Assembly: GCA_019163335.1 (NCBI GenBank)
Contig: JAFLKM010000010.1
Location: 1-34,632, forward strand
DNA: 34,632 bases
Reading direction: 5' to 3'
Source of the DNA: Desulfobulbaceae bacterium
GTDB lineage: Bacteria > Desulfobacterota > Desulfobulbia > Desulfobulbales > Desulfocapsaceae
The notes beneath the pieces were generated by a model that did not search any database, was not told where the DNA came from, and saw nothing but the letters and a program-made list of their open reading frames with translations. The stretch's first letter is position 1. Every line of letters starts with the position of its first letter. Positions 1-8,383 of the stretch are shown in pieces. A program made the position numbers and the translations under genes.

Positions 1-96
1 TAGTCGCTTGGCCTTGGATAATAAATTCACTTTAGATTTAGAAATGGAATTACAACAGAGAAATGGTTTGTTTGTCTTTTCACTGGAAGTCTTGGA

Positions 97-205
97 CTGT
101 TCAAAATCGGGCACCAGCACCTGACCAATTACTCTAATTCATAAAAAATGTATTATAAAATCAAAATGATAGTCAGACTCGACAGGGCTGTTCAAAATCG
201 AACAG
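97..205. repeat. Two copies of a CTGTTCAAAATCG motif in a gene-free left edge
   Basis: The 13-mer CTGTTCAAAATCG occurs at 97-109 and again at 188-200. The second copy extends into an inverted repeat, CTGTTC-AAAATC-GAACAG, at 188-205. The surrounding 1-275 stretch is AT-rich and has no credible gene on either strand. It lies downstream of the minus-strand TIM homologue. The dyad could be an operator or activator site for a gene beyond the left edge, or a minor repeat. No -24/-12 or clear -35/-10 promoter was recognised beside it. Confidence 0.4.
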
Positions 206-275
206 GGACAAGGCTAAAAAACAAAAGGAATGGGCATTGCGAAGGGTATATGTAAATCTGTCGTGCTCAAATGGA

Positions 276-983
276 TCAGCGCTCACCCTTCAGGGTCTCG
301 GCCATCGCCTCACAAATGGCAAGAAACGAATGCACGTCGAGACTGGCCTCTCCGACAAAGACTCCGGCAAGCTCCGGTATCTTCAGGTAATCACTGACAT
401 TATGCGGTTCCAAAGAGCCGCCGTACACTACCGGCAGGCCAGGCTGGATGCGAGCGATGGAGCGCGCCGTCTCTGCGACCTTGAGCGGCGACTCAGGACT
501 TCTCGCCATAGTCGCATCCACCGGGCCGTAGGCAATGATCATCTCCTTGCTGTCAATATCACTCACCGCCTGGATTTGGGCCATGGCATAGGGCTGATCC
601 ACACAGATGATGGGAGTCAGTCCCGCGTCCACCGCCTCGCGCGCCTTGTTTGCTACATCCTGCGAGGTCTCGTGAAAATAGCGTCGTCGTTCAGAATGGC
701 CAACAATCACATATCCGGCCACATCCTTAACCATGTCCGCCGCCACTGCACCGGTATAAGAACCCTTGGGAAACGGGGAGATATCCTGGGCTGCCAGAGA
801 AAAGCCGGCAAGGCCCAGTTCCTTCACATGGCGAGAGAGCCCCGGAAGACAGAGAAAGGTCGGGGCAATAATGATCTCCAGGCCTCCCACCGGATGATAG
901 CGCCCGGCAAATTCAGTCAGCCAGCTCTTTGCTTCCTCTTCTCCCTTATTACACTTCCAGTTACCGATCACATATTTTTTCAT
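276..983 (-). CDS. Triosephosphate isomerase homologue lacking the catalytic glutamate
   Basis: This 235-residue TIM-barrel protein belongs to the triosephosphate isomerase family, which interconverts dihydroxyacetone phosphate and glyceraldehyde 3-phosphate. Seen: the N-terminal GNWKCN with the substrate lysine (Lys10), the SYTG segment, GHSERR with the electrophilic His96, and the phosphate-loop GGS near 188-190. However, the segment that should read YEPVWAIGTG is YGPVDATMARSP, so the catalytic base is Gly153, loop 6 is altered, and the usual CVGE is CVDQ. At 235 residues it is shorter than the usual ~250. The start at 983 is chosen because AAAGGAT lies 8 bases upstream and homology begins there; an upstream in-frame ATG at 1040 adds 19 unrelated residues. 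It is the last gene of a minus-strand run, 70 bases after the DUF167 gene. It may be a non-catalytic or re-purposed paralogue. Family membership is sure; activity is doubtful. Confidence 0.85.
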   Translation of the reverse strand: MKKYVIGNWKCNKGEEEAKSWLTEFAGRYHPVGGLEIIIAPTFLCLPGLSRHVKELGLAGFSLAAQDISPFPKGSYTGAVAADMVKDVAGYVIVGHSERRRYFHETSQDVANKAREAVDAGLTPIICVDQPYAMAQIQAVSDIDSKEMIIAYGPVDATMARSPESPLKVAETARSIARIQPGLPVVYGGSLEPHNVSDYLKIPELAGVFVGEASLDVHSFLAICEAMAETLKGER

Positions 984-1053
984 CCGCAGATCCTTTTTCA
1001 GACTCTTGTGTTCCCTTTGTAATCCCTTCGCCCCTGCCATTCATACAATGCCG

Positions 1054-1377
1054 CTATGTTTTTTGCCCTGCCTCCCGGCTGGCAATCTCTTCCAGGATCT
1101 TCGCCCTGATCATCTCTTCCGACAGTCCTGCAATAATGACCTGTTTACGCCGGGACTGGTGGCCTCGATGGAGAGTTACCTGCTGACGGGGAATTTTGAA
1201 AAAGGAAGAAAAAAAGATGATGAGCGCCTTGTTGGCAGCGTCATCAACGGGCGGGGAGGTCAGGGCTACCTTGACGGCCTGATCATGAATACAGATTAAA
1301 CCATTACGGGAGGCCCGGGGTTGGACATAGACGACAAGCAGTGATCTTCCATCCGGCAAACACGAGAGAAAGGCCAT
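1054..1377 (-). CDS. yggU: DUF167 / YggU family protein
   Basis: This small 107-residue protein of the DUF167 (YggU) family has no firmly established biochemical role. The family hallmarks are clear: VQPRASRNG near residue 18, then VALTSPPVDDAANKAL in the middle, and a basic SRRK segment near residue 75 preceding the last strand. Length is normal for the family (about 95-110). It lies 57 bases downstream of the divIVA-domain gene and 70 bases upstream of the TIM homologue. DUF167 genes often neighbour yggT, as here, with divIVA between them. The ATG at 1377 has no strong Shine-Dalgarno sequence, so translation may depend partly on the upstream gene. Confidence 0.85.
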   Translation of the reverse strand: MAFLSCLPDGRSLLVVYVQPRASRNGLICIHDQAVKVALTSPPVDDAANKALIIFFSSFFKIPRQQVTLHRGHQSRRKQVIIAGLSEEMIRAKILEEIASREAGQKT

Positions 1378-1434
1378 GGCTATCAGAGAGGGTAGAAATC
1401 AAGGGGCGGCACTCAGATGCCAGCCCCTGTGCAA

Positions 1435-2391
1435 TCAGAGGTTTTTTGCTTCCTCGTCGTCATTATCAGAGTCCTCGCCGTCAAAGACAGACAGCAGGTC
1501 GGATTCTCCTTCCGGAGAAGATGCAACATCGGCAGCGGGCTCCCCGCCATCGAGGGCGGTCAGATCTTCAGGGGCAAGCGTTCCATCTTCGAGGATCTGG
1601 ATCTTCTGGAACAAATCGTCAGAGTCCTGCCAGGGGCTGCTTTCCTCGTGGTCTTCCGGAAAGATGTCCAGGTTTCGCAGATATGATTCGAGGGTAGTCC
1701 GCAGGACCTTCCGCACCTCTTCTCGTTTCTGTTGCAGCGCCTTGATCTCTTCCGGTAGACGAGCAAGTTCAGCATGCGCTGCACCCCGAATCGCCTCAAT
1801 CTCAGCCCTGGTCGCAACAAGAAGCTCCTCCGCTTCTTGTTGACTCTTCTGTTTCATCGAATCACAAAACTGCTGGGCCACTGCCAGGGTTGACCTGAAA
1901 TCCACCTCATCTTTTTTGGCCTCGCGCTGCTGTTCTTCCATCAGCGCTATCTTGTGTCCCAGGGCCTCTTTCTCCGTCTTTTCCTGCAGGATCACTTCTG
2001 CTGCCTTCTGGACTCTGGCCTCCATGGCAGTCAGGGCATCCGCCTGCTCTTCTTTTTGCCGCTCCAGGCTTGCGATCTTATTGCGTAAGCCCTCGGCCTC
2101 ATTGGCCAGCACGGCAAACTTCTGCTCGGTGAGCAAGCCCGTCTGCCGCAATTCCTCAGCCATTTTACGGGCCTCGGCACCACCGGCCTCAAGGGAATAC
2201 TTCTGCTGCTCCAAATCCGCCCGTTCCTCATGCAAGACCTGAAGGTCCTCCACCTGGAGCCGGCATCGCTCCTGCAGCTCAAAAAATTCTTCGGCCAGCT
2301 CATCCAGATAGGCCTTGACCTCCAGGGGATCATACCCTCTGAATTTAACCTGAAACTCCTGATCCTTAATAATCTGTGGCGTAGTCGTCAT
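1435..2391 (-). CDS. DivIVA-domain coiled-coil protein
   Basis: This 318-residue protein has an N-terminal DivIVA-type membrane/pole-targeting module. Residues about 8-40 (FQVKFRGYDPLEVKAYLDEL) match the pattern in which a short helix-loop precedes a coiled coil. Residues about 30-240 are almost continuous heptad-rich coiled coil with Glu, Gln, Lys and Leu. The last 60 residues are acidic and low-complexity, ending in a run rich in Glu and Asp. In the family such proteins self-assemble at curved membranes and organise division or polar growth. In Desulfobacterota the role is not well defined, so septum or pole function is inferred. The start at 2391 has AGAGGA 6 bases upstream. It lies between yggT (87-base gap) and the DUF167 gene, a recurring gene neighbourhood. 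Confidence 0.85.
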   Translation of the reverse strand: MTTTPQIIKDQEFQVKFRGYDPLEVKAYLDELAEEFFELQERCRLQVEDLQVLHEERADLEQQKYSLEAGGAEARKMAEELRQTGLLTEQKFAVLANEAEGLRNKIASLERQKEEQADALTAMEARVQKAAEVILQEKTEKEALGHKIALMEEQQREAKKDEVDFRSTLAVAQQFCDSMKQKSQQEAEELLVATRAEIEAIRGAAHAELARLPEEIKALQQKREEVRKVLRTTLESYLRNLDIFPEDHEESSPWQDSDDLFQKIQILEDGTLAPEDLTALDGGEPAADVASSPEGESDLLSVFDGEDSDNDDEEAKNL

Positions 2392-2478
2392 AATATTCCT
2401 CTGTAGCGTGATAAACGATTAACGGCTCAATCAAACACCCTCTCTAGATCAAGTCCAGACCGTACTTCTTTAAGTCCA

Positions 2479-2778
2479 TCAGCCCAACGTCATGGCCATC
2501 TGCTTGAGCGTCGGCACCAGAAAACTCTGCAGAAACATGATCACCATTATGAGAATCATGGGCGAGAAATCAATTCCACCCATACTGAAAGGCAGCAATT
2601 TCCGGATTCGGCTCAACAGCGGCTCAGTGACTTCATACAAAAAGCGGACAACGGGATTATACGGATCGGCGTTCACCCAGGAAATCACAGCCCTGCCAAT
2701 GATAATCCACATATAGGCGGAAAGCAGGAAATCAATCAACTGGGCAATGGCCATCATAAAATTATTCACCACAAACAT
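2479..2778 (-). CDS. yggT: YggT family integral membrane protein
   Basis: This 99-residue inner-membrane protein has two hydrophobic segments, about residues 5-30 and 70-95. They flank a loop containing ISWVNADPYNPVVRFLYEVTEP, the YggT signature of a Trp-Val/Asn-Pro turn followed by a PLLSRIRKLLP amphipathic stretch. YggT relatives have been linked to osmotic protection, and in chloroplasts and Gram-positives to membrane-complex assembly or division; the exact role here is unknown. The ATG at 2778 has an excellent AAGGAG 7 bases upstream. It lies 130 bases after metG and 87 bases before the divIVA-domain gene, probably in the same transcript. Confidence 0.9.
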   Translation of the reverse strand: MFVVNNFMMAIAQLIDFLLSAYMWIIIGRAVISWVNADPYNPVVRFLYEVTEPLLSRIRKLLPFSMGGIDFSPMILIMVIMFLQSFLVPTLKQMAMTLG

Positions 2779-2908
2779 ATTGTTTCTCCTTGTAAAGGGC
2801 CGTTTAGAAATACTCAGTCCGTTTGCATCTCTTTCTTCCTAGCGCTGGCCAGAACGAAATAAAGAGAGCCAGCCCCCTTCATCCCGCAAAATTTGAATAT
2901 CGTTTCCT

Positions 2909-4876
2909 CTACGCCACCTTGCTGCCCGCTGGCACCTGACCACTGACCGTGGTCAGCACCAAGCGTTTTTTCCCATCTACCACAGTGCTGGCGGCAAGGA
3001 CCATTCCCTGTGACTGAACCCCCATCAACTCCACTGGTTTAAGATTGGCGACAATAAGCACCAAGCGCCCGAGCACCTCTTCAGGGGTATAATACTGGGC
3101 AATACCGGCGACAATGGTTCGTTCCTCGGGTGCCTTGACCGTCAACTTGAGCAAACGGTCTGATTTGACAATCCGCTCCGCGGCCACCACCTCGGCCACC
3201 CGCAGATCCACTTGCTGAAAATGGGCAAAGTCAATGACTCCAACCTCGGCGCCTTCCGCCTTCGCCTTTTTTTTCTCTTTTTCAGGAGCGGATTTTTTCG
3301 CAGAAACAGCCGTGCTTTTCCCGACAGCGTTCTGCTCTTTTTCAGGATTATCCACCCGTGGAAAGAGGGCCTCGGTCTTCTGCAATCTGGTACCTGCCGT
3401 GCTCAATCCCCAGTGCGCGCCGTGGGGGAAGTCGCTGATCCTGGGATCATCACTGGCAAGCCCAAGTCCCGCAGCCATCTTCGCGCTCGTCTGCGGCATC
3501 ACCGGACGCAACACCAACGCCAGCAGGCGCAGGCATTCCACCAGGTTATAGAGCACCGCAAACAGGCGTGGATGCTGGGCAGGGTCCTTCGCCAGGGTCC
3601 AAGGCTCAGAGACGACAATGTACTTATTGGCATGGCTGATCAGTTCCCAGACGCTCTGCAAGGCCCGATGAAAGCGGAAGCGCTCCATATTCTCGTGATA
3701 CTGGGACAGCATCAGCAAAGCTGACCGGGTAAGCGTCACGTCAATGTCCAGATCGATCCCCGGGGCTGGGACCTGACCCTCTGTATATTTCTCAAGCATG
3801 GCCAGAGAACGACTAAACAGGTTCCCCAGATCATTGGCCAGATCAGAATTCTTGCGCGTCACAATGCCGGAACTGGTAAACGAGGCATCAAGGCCGAAGG
3901 ACATCTCCCGCAGCAGGAAATAGCGCACCGTATCAACACCGTATTCTGCGGCCAGTTCCGCCGGCCGCACGACGTTGCCGATGCTTTTGGACATCTTCAC
4001 GTCCCCAACATTCCAGTATCCATGCACGTGCAACCGCTGATACAAAGGAAGACCCATGGCCAGAAGCATGGTTGGCCAGTAGATGGCATGGGGTTTCAGA
4101 ATATCCTTGGCGATCAAATGTTCCGCCGCTCCCCAGTATTTCTCAAACGACTCACCATCAGGATAATCAATACCGGTGAGATAATTGATCAGGGCATCAA
4201 ACCACACATAGGTGACAAAGCCGGCGTCAAAAGGCAGCGGAATCCCCCAGGTCAGCCTTGCGGTGGGACGCGAAATACAGAGATCCTCCAGAGGTTCACT
4301 CAAGAAAGAGAGGACTTCATTGCGGTAGCGTTCGGGGGTGATAAAATCGGGATGGGCATGGATATGATCGATGAGGACCTGCTGATAACGGGACATCCGG
4401 AAGAAATAGTTCTGTTCGGTGATCTGCTCCGGCGGGCGCTGGTGATCGGGACAGTTTCCACCCACCAACTCCTTTTCGGTGAGAAAACGCTCGCACCCCT
4501 TACAGTACAATCCTGAATATTCACCGAAATAGATATCGCCCTGATCGTACACCTGCTGCAAGACCCGCTGCACGGTCTGGATATGAGCGGCATCCGTGGT
4601 GCGGATAAAATTATCCGGAGCGATATCAAGCAGCGGCCAGCTCTTCCGATACAGGGCGCTGATCCGATCAACGTACTCCCTTGGGCGTACCTGCTCACGG
4701 TCTGCCGCCTCGGCAATCTTGTCGCCATGCTCATCCGTGCCCGTCTGAAAACGCACGTCCTCACCGCACAATCTGCGAAACCGGCTGTAGGTATCAGCGA
4801 CAACGGTGGTATAGGCATGGCCCAGATGGGGTTCGGCATTCACATAATAGATCGGGGTGGTAATATAGGTCGTCAT
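2909..4876 (-). CDS. metG: Methionyl-tRNA synthetase with C-terminal tRNA-binding domain
   Basis: This class I synthetase charges tRNA-Met with methionine in the cytoplasm. Seen: the HIGH-type motif HLGH at residues 17-20, a zinc knuckle with CKGC and a following CPDH pair (two-knuckle-cysteine, Thermus-like subtype), and KMSKSIGNVV near residue 300. An anticodon-binding helical domain follows. After a Lys/Ala-rich linker, the last ~110 residues form an EMAP/Trbp111-like OB fold (VDLRVAEV, SQGMVLAAS). Length is 655 residues, normal for MetRS with this appended dimerisation domain. The ATG at 4876 overlaps the ricT stop by one base (TGATG). A GTG three bases earlier is an alternative start. 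AGGA precedes both. It lies between ricT and yggT on the same strand. Confidence 0.97.
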   Translation of the reverse strand: MTTYITTPIYYVNAEPHLGHAYTTVVADTYSRFRRLCGEDVRFQTGTDEHGDKIAEAADREQVRPREYVDRISALYRKSWPLLDIAPDNFIRTTDAAHIQTVQRVLQQVYDQGDIYFGEYSGLYCKGCERFLTEKELVGGNCPDHQRPPEQITEQNYFFRMSRYQQVLIDHIHAHPDFITPERYRNEVLSFLSEPLEDLCISRPTARLTWGIPLPFDAGFVTYVWFDALINYLTGIDYPDGESFEKYWGAAEHLIAKDILKPHAIYWPTMLLAMGLPLYQRLHVHGYWNVGDVKMSKSIGNVVRPAELAAEYGVDTVRYFLLREMSFGLDASFTSSGIVTRKNSDLANDLGNLFSRSLAMLEKYTEGQVPAPGIDLDIDVTLTRSALLMLSQYHENMERFRFHRALQSVWELISHANKYIVVSEPWTLAKDPAQHPRLFAVLYNLVECLRLLALVLRPVMPQTSAKMAAGLGLASDDPRISDFPHGAHWGLSTAGTRLQKTEALFPRVDNPEKEQNAVGKSTAVSAKKSAPEKEKKKAKAEGAEVGVIDFAHFQQVDLRVAEVVAAERIVKSDRLLKLTVKAPEERTIVAGIAQYYTPEEVLGRLVLIVANLKPVELMGVQSQGMVLAASTVVDGKKRLVLTTVSGQVPAGSKVA

Positions 4877-5772
4877 CACTTCTTTTCCTTCTTGCCGATC
4901 TCTTCCACTTTGACCGGTTCACAATTTTGCCACTGCTCTTTGGTCAACACCCGGCCTTCCCCTTTTTGATCACTGACCTGAAGGGTCTGTTGCAAAGGAT
5001 TCTGCCGTTTCACCAGGAAGATCTCCTCACCAATCTTGATCCGTTTGCCGGGCTTGGGCATTCCTTTACGTTCGCGCCGATAGGTGGAGTATTCATAGGT
5101 AAGACAACAAAGTAGACGATTGCAGACCCCTGATATCTTGGTGGGATTCAGCGGGAGATCCTGCTCCTTGGCCATTTTGATGGACACCGAATCAAACTCC
5201 TCCATAAAGACGGAACAGCACAATTCCCGGCCACAGGCGCCAAGTCCACCGAGCATTCTGGTCTCATGGCGGACTCCCACCTGTCGCATCTCCACCCTGG
5301 TATGAAACTCCAGAACCAGATCCTTGACCAGATCCCGAAAATCAATGCGATTATTGGCGGTGAAATAAAGAACTATCTTGCTGCCGTTAAAATATCGTTC
5401 AGCCCGGGTCAGACGCATGGGCAATCGATGCTGCTCAATCAAAACCTTGCAGGCCTTGAAGGCGGTATCCTCCCAGGAATCTATATTCGCATACCGGCCC
5501 GCCTCTTCCTGGTTTGCCCGTCTTGTCAGGGCGTGCGGCGCTCGGCGGACCTTTTCACATCCAGGACAGGAAGGTGCCCGGCTGACCACCTTTGCCGGTT
5601 CCGGACCATGATCGGTCTTGACCATCACCACATCACGCGCCTTCAGATCAGGGATATCCGAAGATGCCGTGACCTCCTGGCCTTTATTGCGAAAACAGAT
5701 GCGATAAAAGAAGATCTGCGCTCCTTCGCTCTGTTCCTGTTCGTCCAGCATGTCGTCCTGTGGTTCTGCCAT
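4876..5772 (-). CDS. ricT: RicT/YaaT-type PSP1 C-terminal domain protein
   Basis: This 298-residue PSP1-domain protein is related to Bacillus RicT (YaaT). In Bacillus, RicT acts with RicA and RicF in a complex that carries Fe-S clusters and promotes RNase Y maturation of transcripts. Seen: CPGC near residue 70, GACGRELCC near 180, the segment with SIKMAKEQDLPLNPTKISG, then VCNRLLCCLTYEY. These cysteines match the conserved cluster-binding set. A basic C-terminal tail follows. No ricA or ricF partner is visible here, and the role outside Firmicutes is inferred. The gene sits between holB and metG, a pairing also common in Firmicutes. The ATG at 5772 lacks a clear ribosome-binding site; an in-frame ATG at 5751 has AGGA 4 bases upstream and may be the true start. 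Confidence 0.92.
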   Translation of the reverse strand: MAEPQDDMLDEQEQSEGAQIFFYRICFRNKGQEVTASSDIPDLKARDVVMVKTDHGPEPAKVVSRAPSCPGCEKVRRAPHALTRRANQEEAGRYANIDSWEDTAFKACKVLIEQHRLPMRLTRAERYFNGSKIVLYFTANNRIDFRDLVKDLVLEFHTRVEMRQVGVRHETRMLGGLGACGRELCCSVFMEEFDSVSIKMAKEQDLPLNPTKISGVCNRLLCCLTYEYSTYRRERKGMPKPGKRIKIGEEIFLVKRQNPLQQTLQVSDQKGEGRVLTKEQWQNCEPVKVEEIGKKEKK

Positions 5773-5794
5773 AAATATACTGTGGGGAAAAGTG

Positions 5795-5878
5795 TTTAGT
5801 GCCTTACAGATTGATTTTTTTGTTTTTTACATGGAAACAATCTGCGAAAGGCACTTATCCGGTTCATCGGGGTTAGAC
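5795..5878 (+). repeat. Stem-loop repeat family 1, copy A
   Basis: This ~82-base element begins TTTAGTGCCTTACAGATT and ends near TTCATCGGGGTTAGAC. The two arms pair: AGTGCCTT with AAGGCACT, and CAGATTG with CAATCTG. They are separated by a small internal loop and a T-rich terminal loop. It fills much of the 187-base gap between ricT and the holB stop, genes that are usually tightly packed. Related copies lie at 20206-20287 (inverted) and 30216-30297. No transposase or target-site duplication is visible. It may be a REP/MITE-like mobile repeat or a structured RNA. Confidence 0.7.
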
Positions 5879-5959
5879 GGGAAGGCTGAAGGACAAACAA
5901 TATATCAACTGAGAGCCCGACAATATTCTATCTTTTATCTTCTTATTTCTATTTTTTGT

Positions 5960-7009
5960 TTATTGCTGCAATTGAAAAAGGAGCACCTCGCACACGAGAT
6001 TCCGGTTGCAGTTTCGACCAAGTTCTTTTTCAGCCTGGTCAATGGCTTGCAGTTTATCAAAAAGCTGCCGGGAATTCCAGCGCTTCTGTTGAATTTCCGG
6101 CAAGCCCCCGTCTATTGCGTCCCGCTGCTCCCCCGTCTGTCCGGAAAACCCGGCTACCAGCAGGTCACGCAGCCAGATCCGCAAGAGACCAAAAAGGGGA
6201 AGCAGGTCTTCCTTGAGAGCCGCCATGGTTTCCGCAGCCTGCAGGAGCAAGCCCACATCACGATTGCTGTCTTTTTGAGGATCGGAAACAAGGGCCACCA
6301 CCTGTCGCCAGATGGCAATCATCTCACTGCGATACAAGACCAGCGCCTGGCCTGGACAGCCTTCGGACAGCCGGGCCAGGAGCCGGGCCGTCTCCGCTTC
6401 CAGCTCTGGATTCACCCGCATCAATACCTGCGTTGTGTCTTCTTCCCGCAGGCTGAAAAAAGGGACCATCTGGCACCTGGAACTGATCGTGGTCAGGATC
6501 TCACGGGAGGCGGAGGCGGTCAAGATGAGCAGATTCTTGTCCGGCGGCTCTTCCAAGGTTTTGAGCAGACAATTTGCCGCCTCCGGCCGCATGGTATGGA
6601 TATCCTCAATCAGCACCACCCGCGATGCCGACTCATAGGGCGGATAGGACAAGGCTTGGATCATCTCGCGGATTCGGTCAATCTTGATCGTCCCCTTTTC
6701 CGGACTGATCACCATGAAATCCGGATGATTCCCCGAGCTGTACTTCACGCAGGAGGAACAACGACCGCAAGGCAAGGAGGCCCAATCACTCGCTCCTGGA
6801 TCTGAAGAAAACGCCTGCCGCTGCCGGCAGTTCACCGCTGCGGCCAGGCTGCGCGCGAAAAGCTGCTTGCCCACCCCGTCTGGCCCCCTGAACAGATAGG
6901 CATGTGCCAACTGCCCCGACTCCAGGGCCCGTCCGAGGAATAATTTGGCCTTTTCCTGACCGACAAGATGGGAAAAAGGAGCAATCATTTGTCTCTGAAG
7001 TGTGCTCAT
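5960..7009 (-). CDS. holB: DNA polymerase III delta-prime subunit (clamp loader)
   Basis: This 349-residue AAA+ protein of the clamp loader helps load the beta clamp on DNA. Seen: FSHLVGQEKAK at the start of the ATPase fold, a Walker A-like GPDGVGK near residue 43, and a zinc module formed by an early Cys and CGRCSSC. Also present are the Walker-B region VVLIEDIHTM, LLKTLEEPP, and the SRC motif (ISSRC). The C-terminal third is a divergent helical collar domain. The longer reading frame reaches a TTG at 7090 overlapping the YhaM-like stop. The ATG at 7009 is preferred because family homology begins soon after it. It follows the YhaM-like gene and precedes ricT with repeat copy A between them. 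HolB rather than DnaX is supported by length and gene context. Confidence 0.92.
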   Translation of the reverse strand: MSTLQRQMIAPFSHLVGQEKAKLFLGRALESGQLAHAYLFRGPDGVGKQLFARSLAAAVNCRQRQAFSSDPGASDWASLPCGRCSSCVKYSSGNHPDFMVISPEKGTIKIDRIREMIQALSYPPYESASRVVLIEDIHTMRPEAANCLLKTLEEPPDKNLLILTASASREILTTISSRCQMVPFFSLREEDTTQVLMRVNPELEAETARLLARLSEGCPGQALVLYRSEMIAIWRQVVALVSDPQKDSNRDVGLLLQAAETMAALKEDLLPLFGLLRIWLRDLLVAGFSGQTGEQRDAIDGGLPEIQQKRWNSRQLFDKLQAIDQAEKELGRNCNRNLVCEVLLFQLQQ

Positions 7010-7086
7010 CCCTCTGCCTGTTCCTTGATTACCCCTATCCTGCTCATCAAAATAAAAGACCCGGCAAAAAACGCCACCCCGGCATT

Positions 7087-8130
7087 TCAAAAAAGCGTTG
7101 GCTGACGCACCGGCGCCGGTTGTTCGTGATCATCATCGAGAATCTCTGGAGCAAAGCGACCACTGCGCTCCTCCTCAAAAGGGCCAAGGTAGAGGTATCG
7201 CTCCAGGGAGCGCTGATACTCGGTCCATTGCAGGCCCGGGGTCTTCATCTTCTTGCGTAATTGCTCCATCAGATTCATCTTGGCGTCAAGATCATCGACA
7301 AAACTGAGAAGAAATGCCTCCACGGTCATGGGCACGGCGGGTGAGCCAAACTCCTGCCGGCCATGATGACTGAGGATCAGATGCTGTAGCTGGGTCAGAA
7401 GTTCGGCAGGAAAGTCCTTGATCTGGGCGGCGGCCGCAGCCACCATCTCACTGCCCATGACCAGATGCCCCTTCAGCCGTCCCTGGGCAGTGTAGTCAAT
7501 GACGGCAAGCTCCAACACCAGCTCATCCACCTTGCCGATATCATGGAGCAGGGCTCCGGTCACAAGCAAGGCACGATCAACACCAACATAATGGGCAGCC
7601 ATAAGGTCGGCTATCCGGGCCACGGAAAGGGAGTGCTCAAGCAGACCGCCGGCGTAGGCGTGATGAATCCCCTTAGCCGCCGGGGCATCCTGAAAACGCT
7701 GCCACATCGGCTCTTTCTTGAAAAAATGGGCCAGCAGTTTTCTCAAATGCGGATTTTTTACGGAGGCGGCAAGGAGTTGAAGCTCCTCGGCCATCCCGCC
7801 TCTATCCTGATCACTGACCAGGGTGAAGTCAGCGGGATCAACCTCGCTGCGTTCCACGGCACGAACCGCATCAATCTTAAGCTGGAGTTTATCGCGATAG
7901 GACTGGATCTGACCGCTCAGATGGACGAAATGGCCCACTTGACACAGCCCTTGCAGCTCCTCGGCACGATCCCAGATCGGCCCACTGATTTCACCGGTGC
8001 GATCAACGACTTCGAGGGTCAGATAGGGTTTCCCGGCCCGGGTCTCTGCCATACGCGCCGACTTGACCAGAAAGAAATCATCGAGCCGGTCGCCTGCTTT
8101 CAACTGTTCGATAAACTGACTCTTACGCAT
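7087..8130 (-). CDS. YhaM-like 3'-5' exoribonuclease (OB fold plus HD domain)
   Basis: This 347-residue protein has two parts. Residues about 10-95 form an OB-fold nucleic-acid-binding domain (PYLTLEVVDRTGEISGPIWD). Residues about 150-310 form an HD phosphohydrolase domain with HHAYAGGLLEHSLSVA, ALLHDIGK, LILSHHG and a late FVDDLDAKMN. This architecture matches YhaM, a metal-dependent 3'-5' exonuclease acting on RNA and single-stranded DNA. The equivalent role here is inferred from the family. Its stop lies close to holB (77 bases from the preferred holB start, overlapping with the longer frame). No convincing ribosome-binding site precedes the ATG at 8130. A terminator-like hairpin upstream (8233-8262) suggests it begins a new transcript separate from ychF. 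Confidence 0.9.
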   Translation of the reverse strand: MRKSQFIEQLKAGDRLDDFFLVKSARMAETRAGKPYLTLEVVDRTGEISGPIWDRAEELQGLCQVGHFVHLSGQIQSYRDKLQLKIDAVRAVERSEVDPADFTLVSDQDRGGMAEELQLLAASVKNPHLRKLLAHFFKKEPMWQRFQDAPAAKGIHHAYAGGLLEHSLSVARIADLMAAHYVGVDRALLVTGALLHDIGKVDELVLELAVIDYTAQGRLKGHLVMGSEMVAAAAAQIKDFPAELLTQLQHLILSHHGRQEFGSPAVPMTVEAFLLSFVDDLDAKMNLMEQLRKKMKTPGLQWTEYQRSLERYLYLGPFEEERSGRFAPEILDDDHEQPAPVRQPTLF

Positions 8131-8232
8131 GATTGGGTATCGTCACTGCATGAGGGGAATCTTCTTTGTGTGAGAAAACAGCAAAAATCTGGTGAAAACT
8201 TTGTAGTAAACGTCGCGCCGGAAAACACCTGA

Positions 8233-8262
8233 AAAAGCCCCCTCCTTTTTTCAAGGAGGGGG
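8233..8262 (-). terminator. Probable intrinsic terminator after ychF
   Basis: On the minus strand, CCCCCTCCTT and AAGGAGGGGG form a 10-bp perfect stem with a 5-base loop, followed directly by CTTTTT. It lies about 230 bases beyond the ychF stop and just before the YhaM-like gene. The C-rich hairpin followed by GGGGGTGG on the plus strand also resembles dispersed palindromes seen in many bacterial genomes, so it may be a repeat that happens to work as a terminator. Confidence 0.5.
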
Positions 8263-8288
8263 TTGGGGGTGGTGCTGTTCCCTAGGTG

Positions 8289-8360
8289 CGGCATAAGGTG
8301 CTGTAAGCAAAAAAAGCAAAAAGAGCCGTTGCTCAAACCACTGGATTGTTCGGCTCCGCG
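8289..8360 (+). repeat. Stem-loop repeat family 2, degenerate copy
   Basis: The segment beginning CGGCATAAGGTGCTGTAAGC and continuing to GCCGTTGCTC resembles the start and middle of the intact copy at 8428-8496 (CGGCATAAGAGGCCGTAAGC ... GCCGTTGCTC). The two are spaced about 139 bases apart, suggesting a local duplication followed by decay. A short stem GAGCCG/CGGCTC remains at about 8332-8357. The expected CTAAAC end is not present. Confidence 0.4.
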
Positions 8361-8383
8361 CTATTTTATTCTTTTGGGCACAC

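Noticed and set aside
237-1022. Long plus-strand reading frame across the TIM homologue
   Set aside because: It is antisense to a clear TIM-family protein and has no recognisable domain; a shadow of the real gene.
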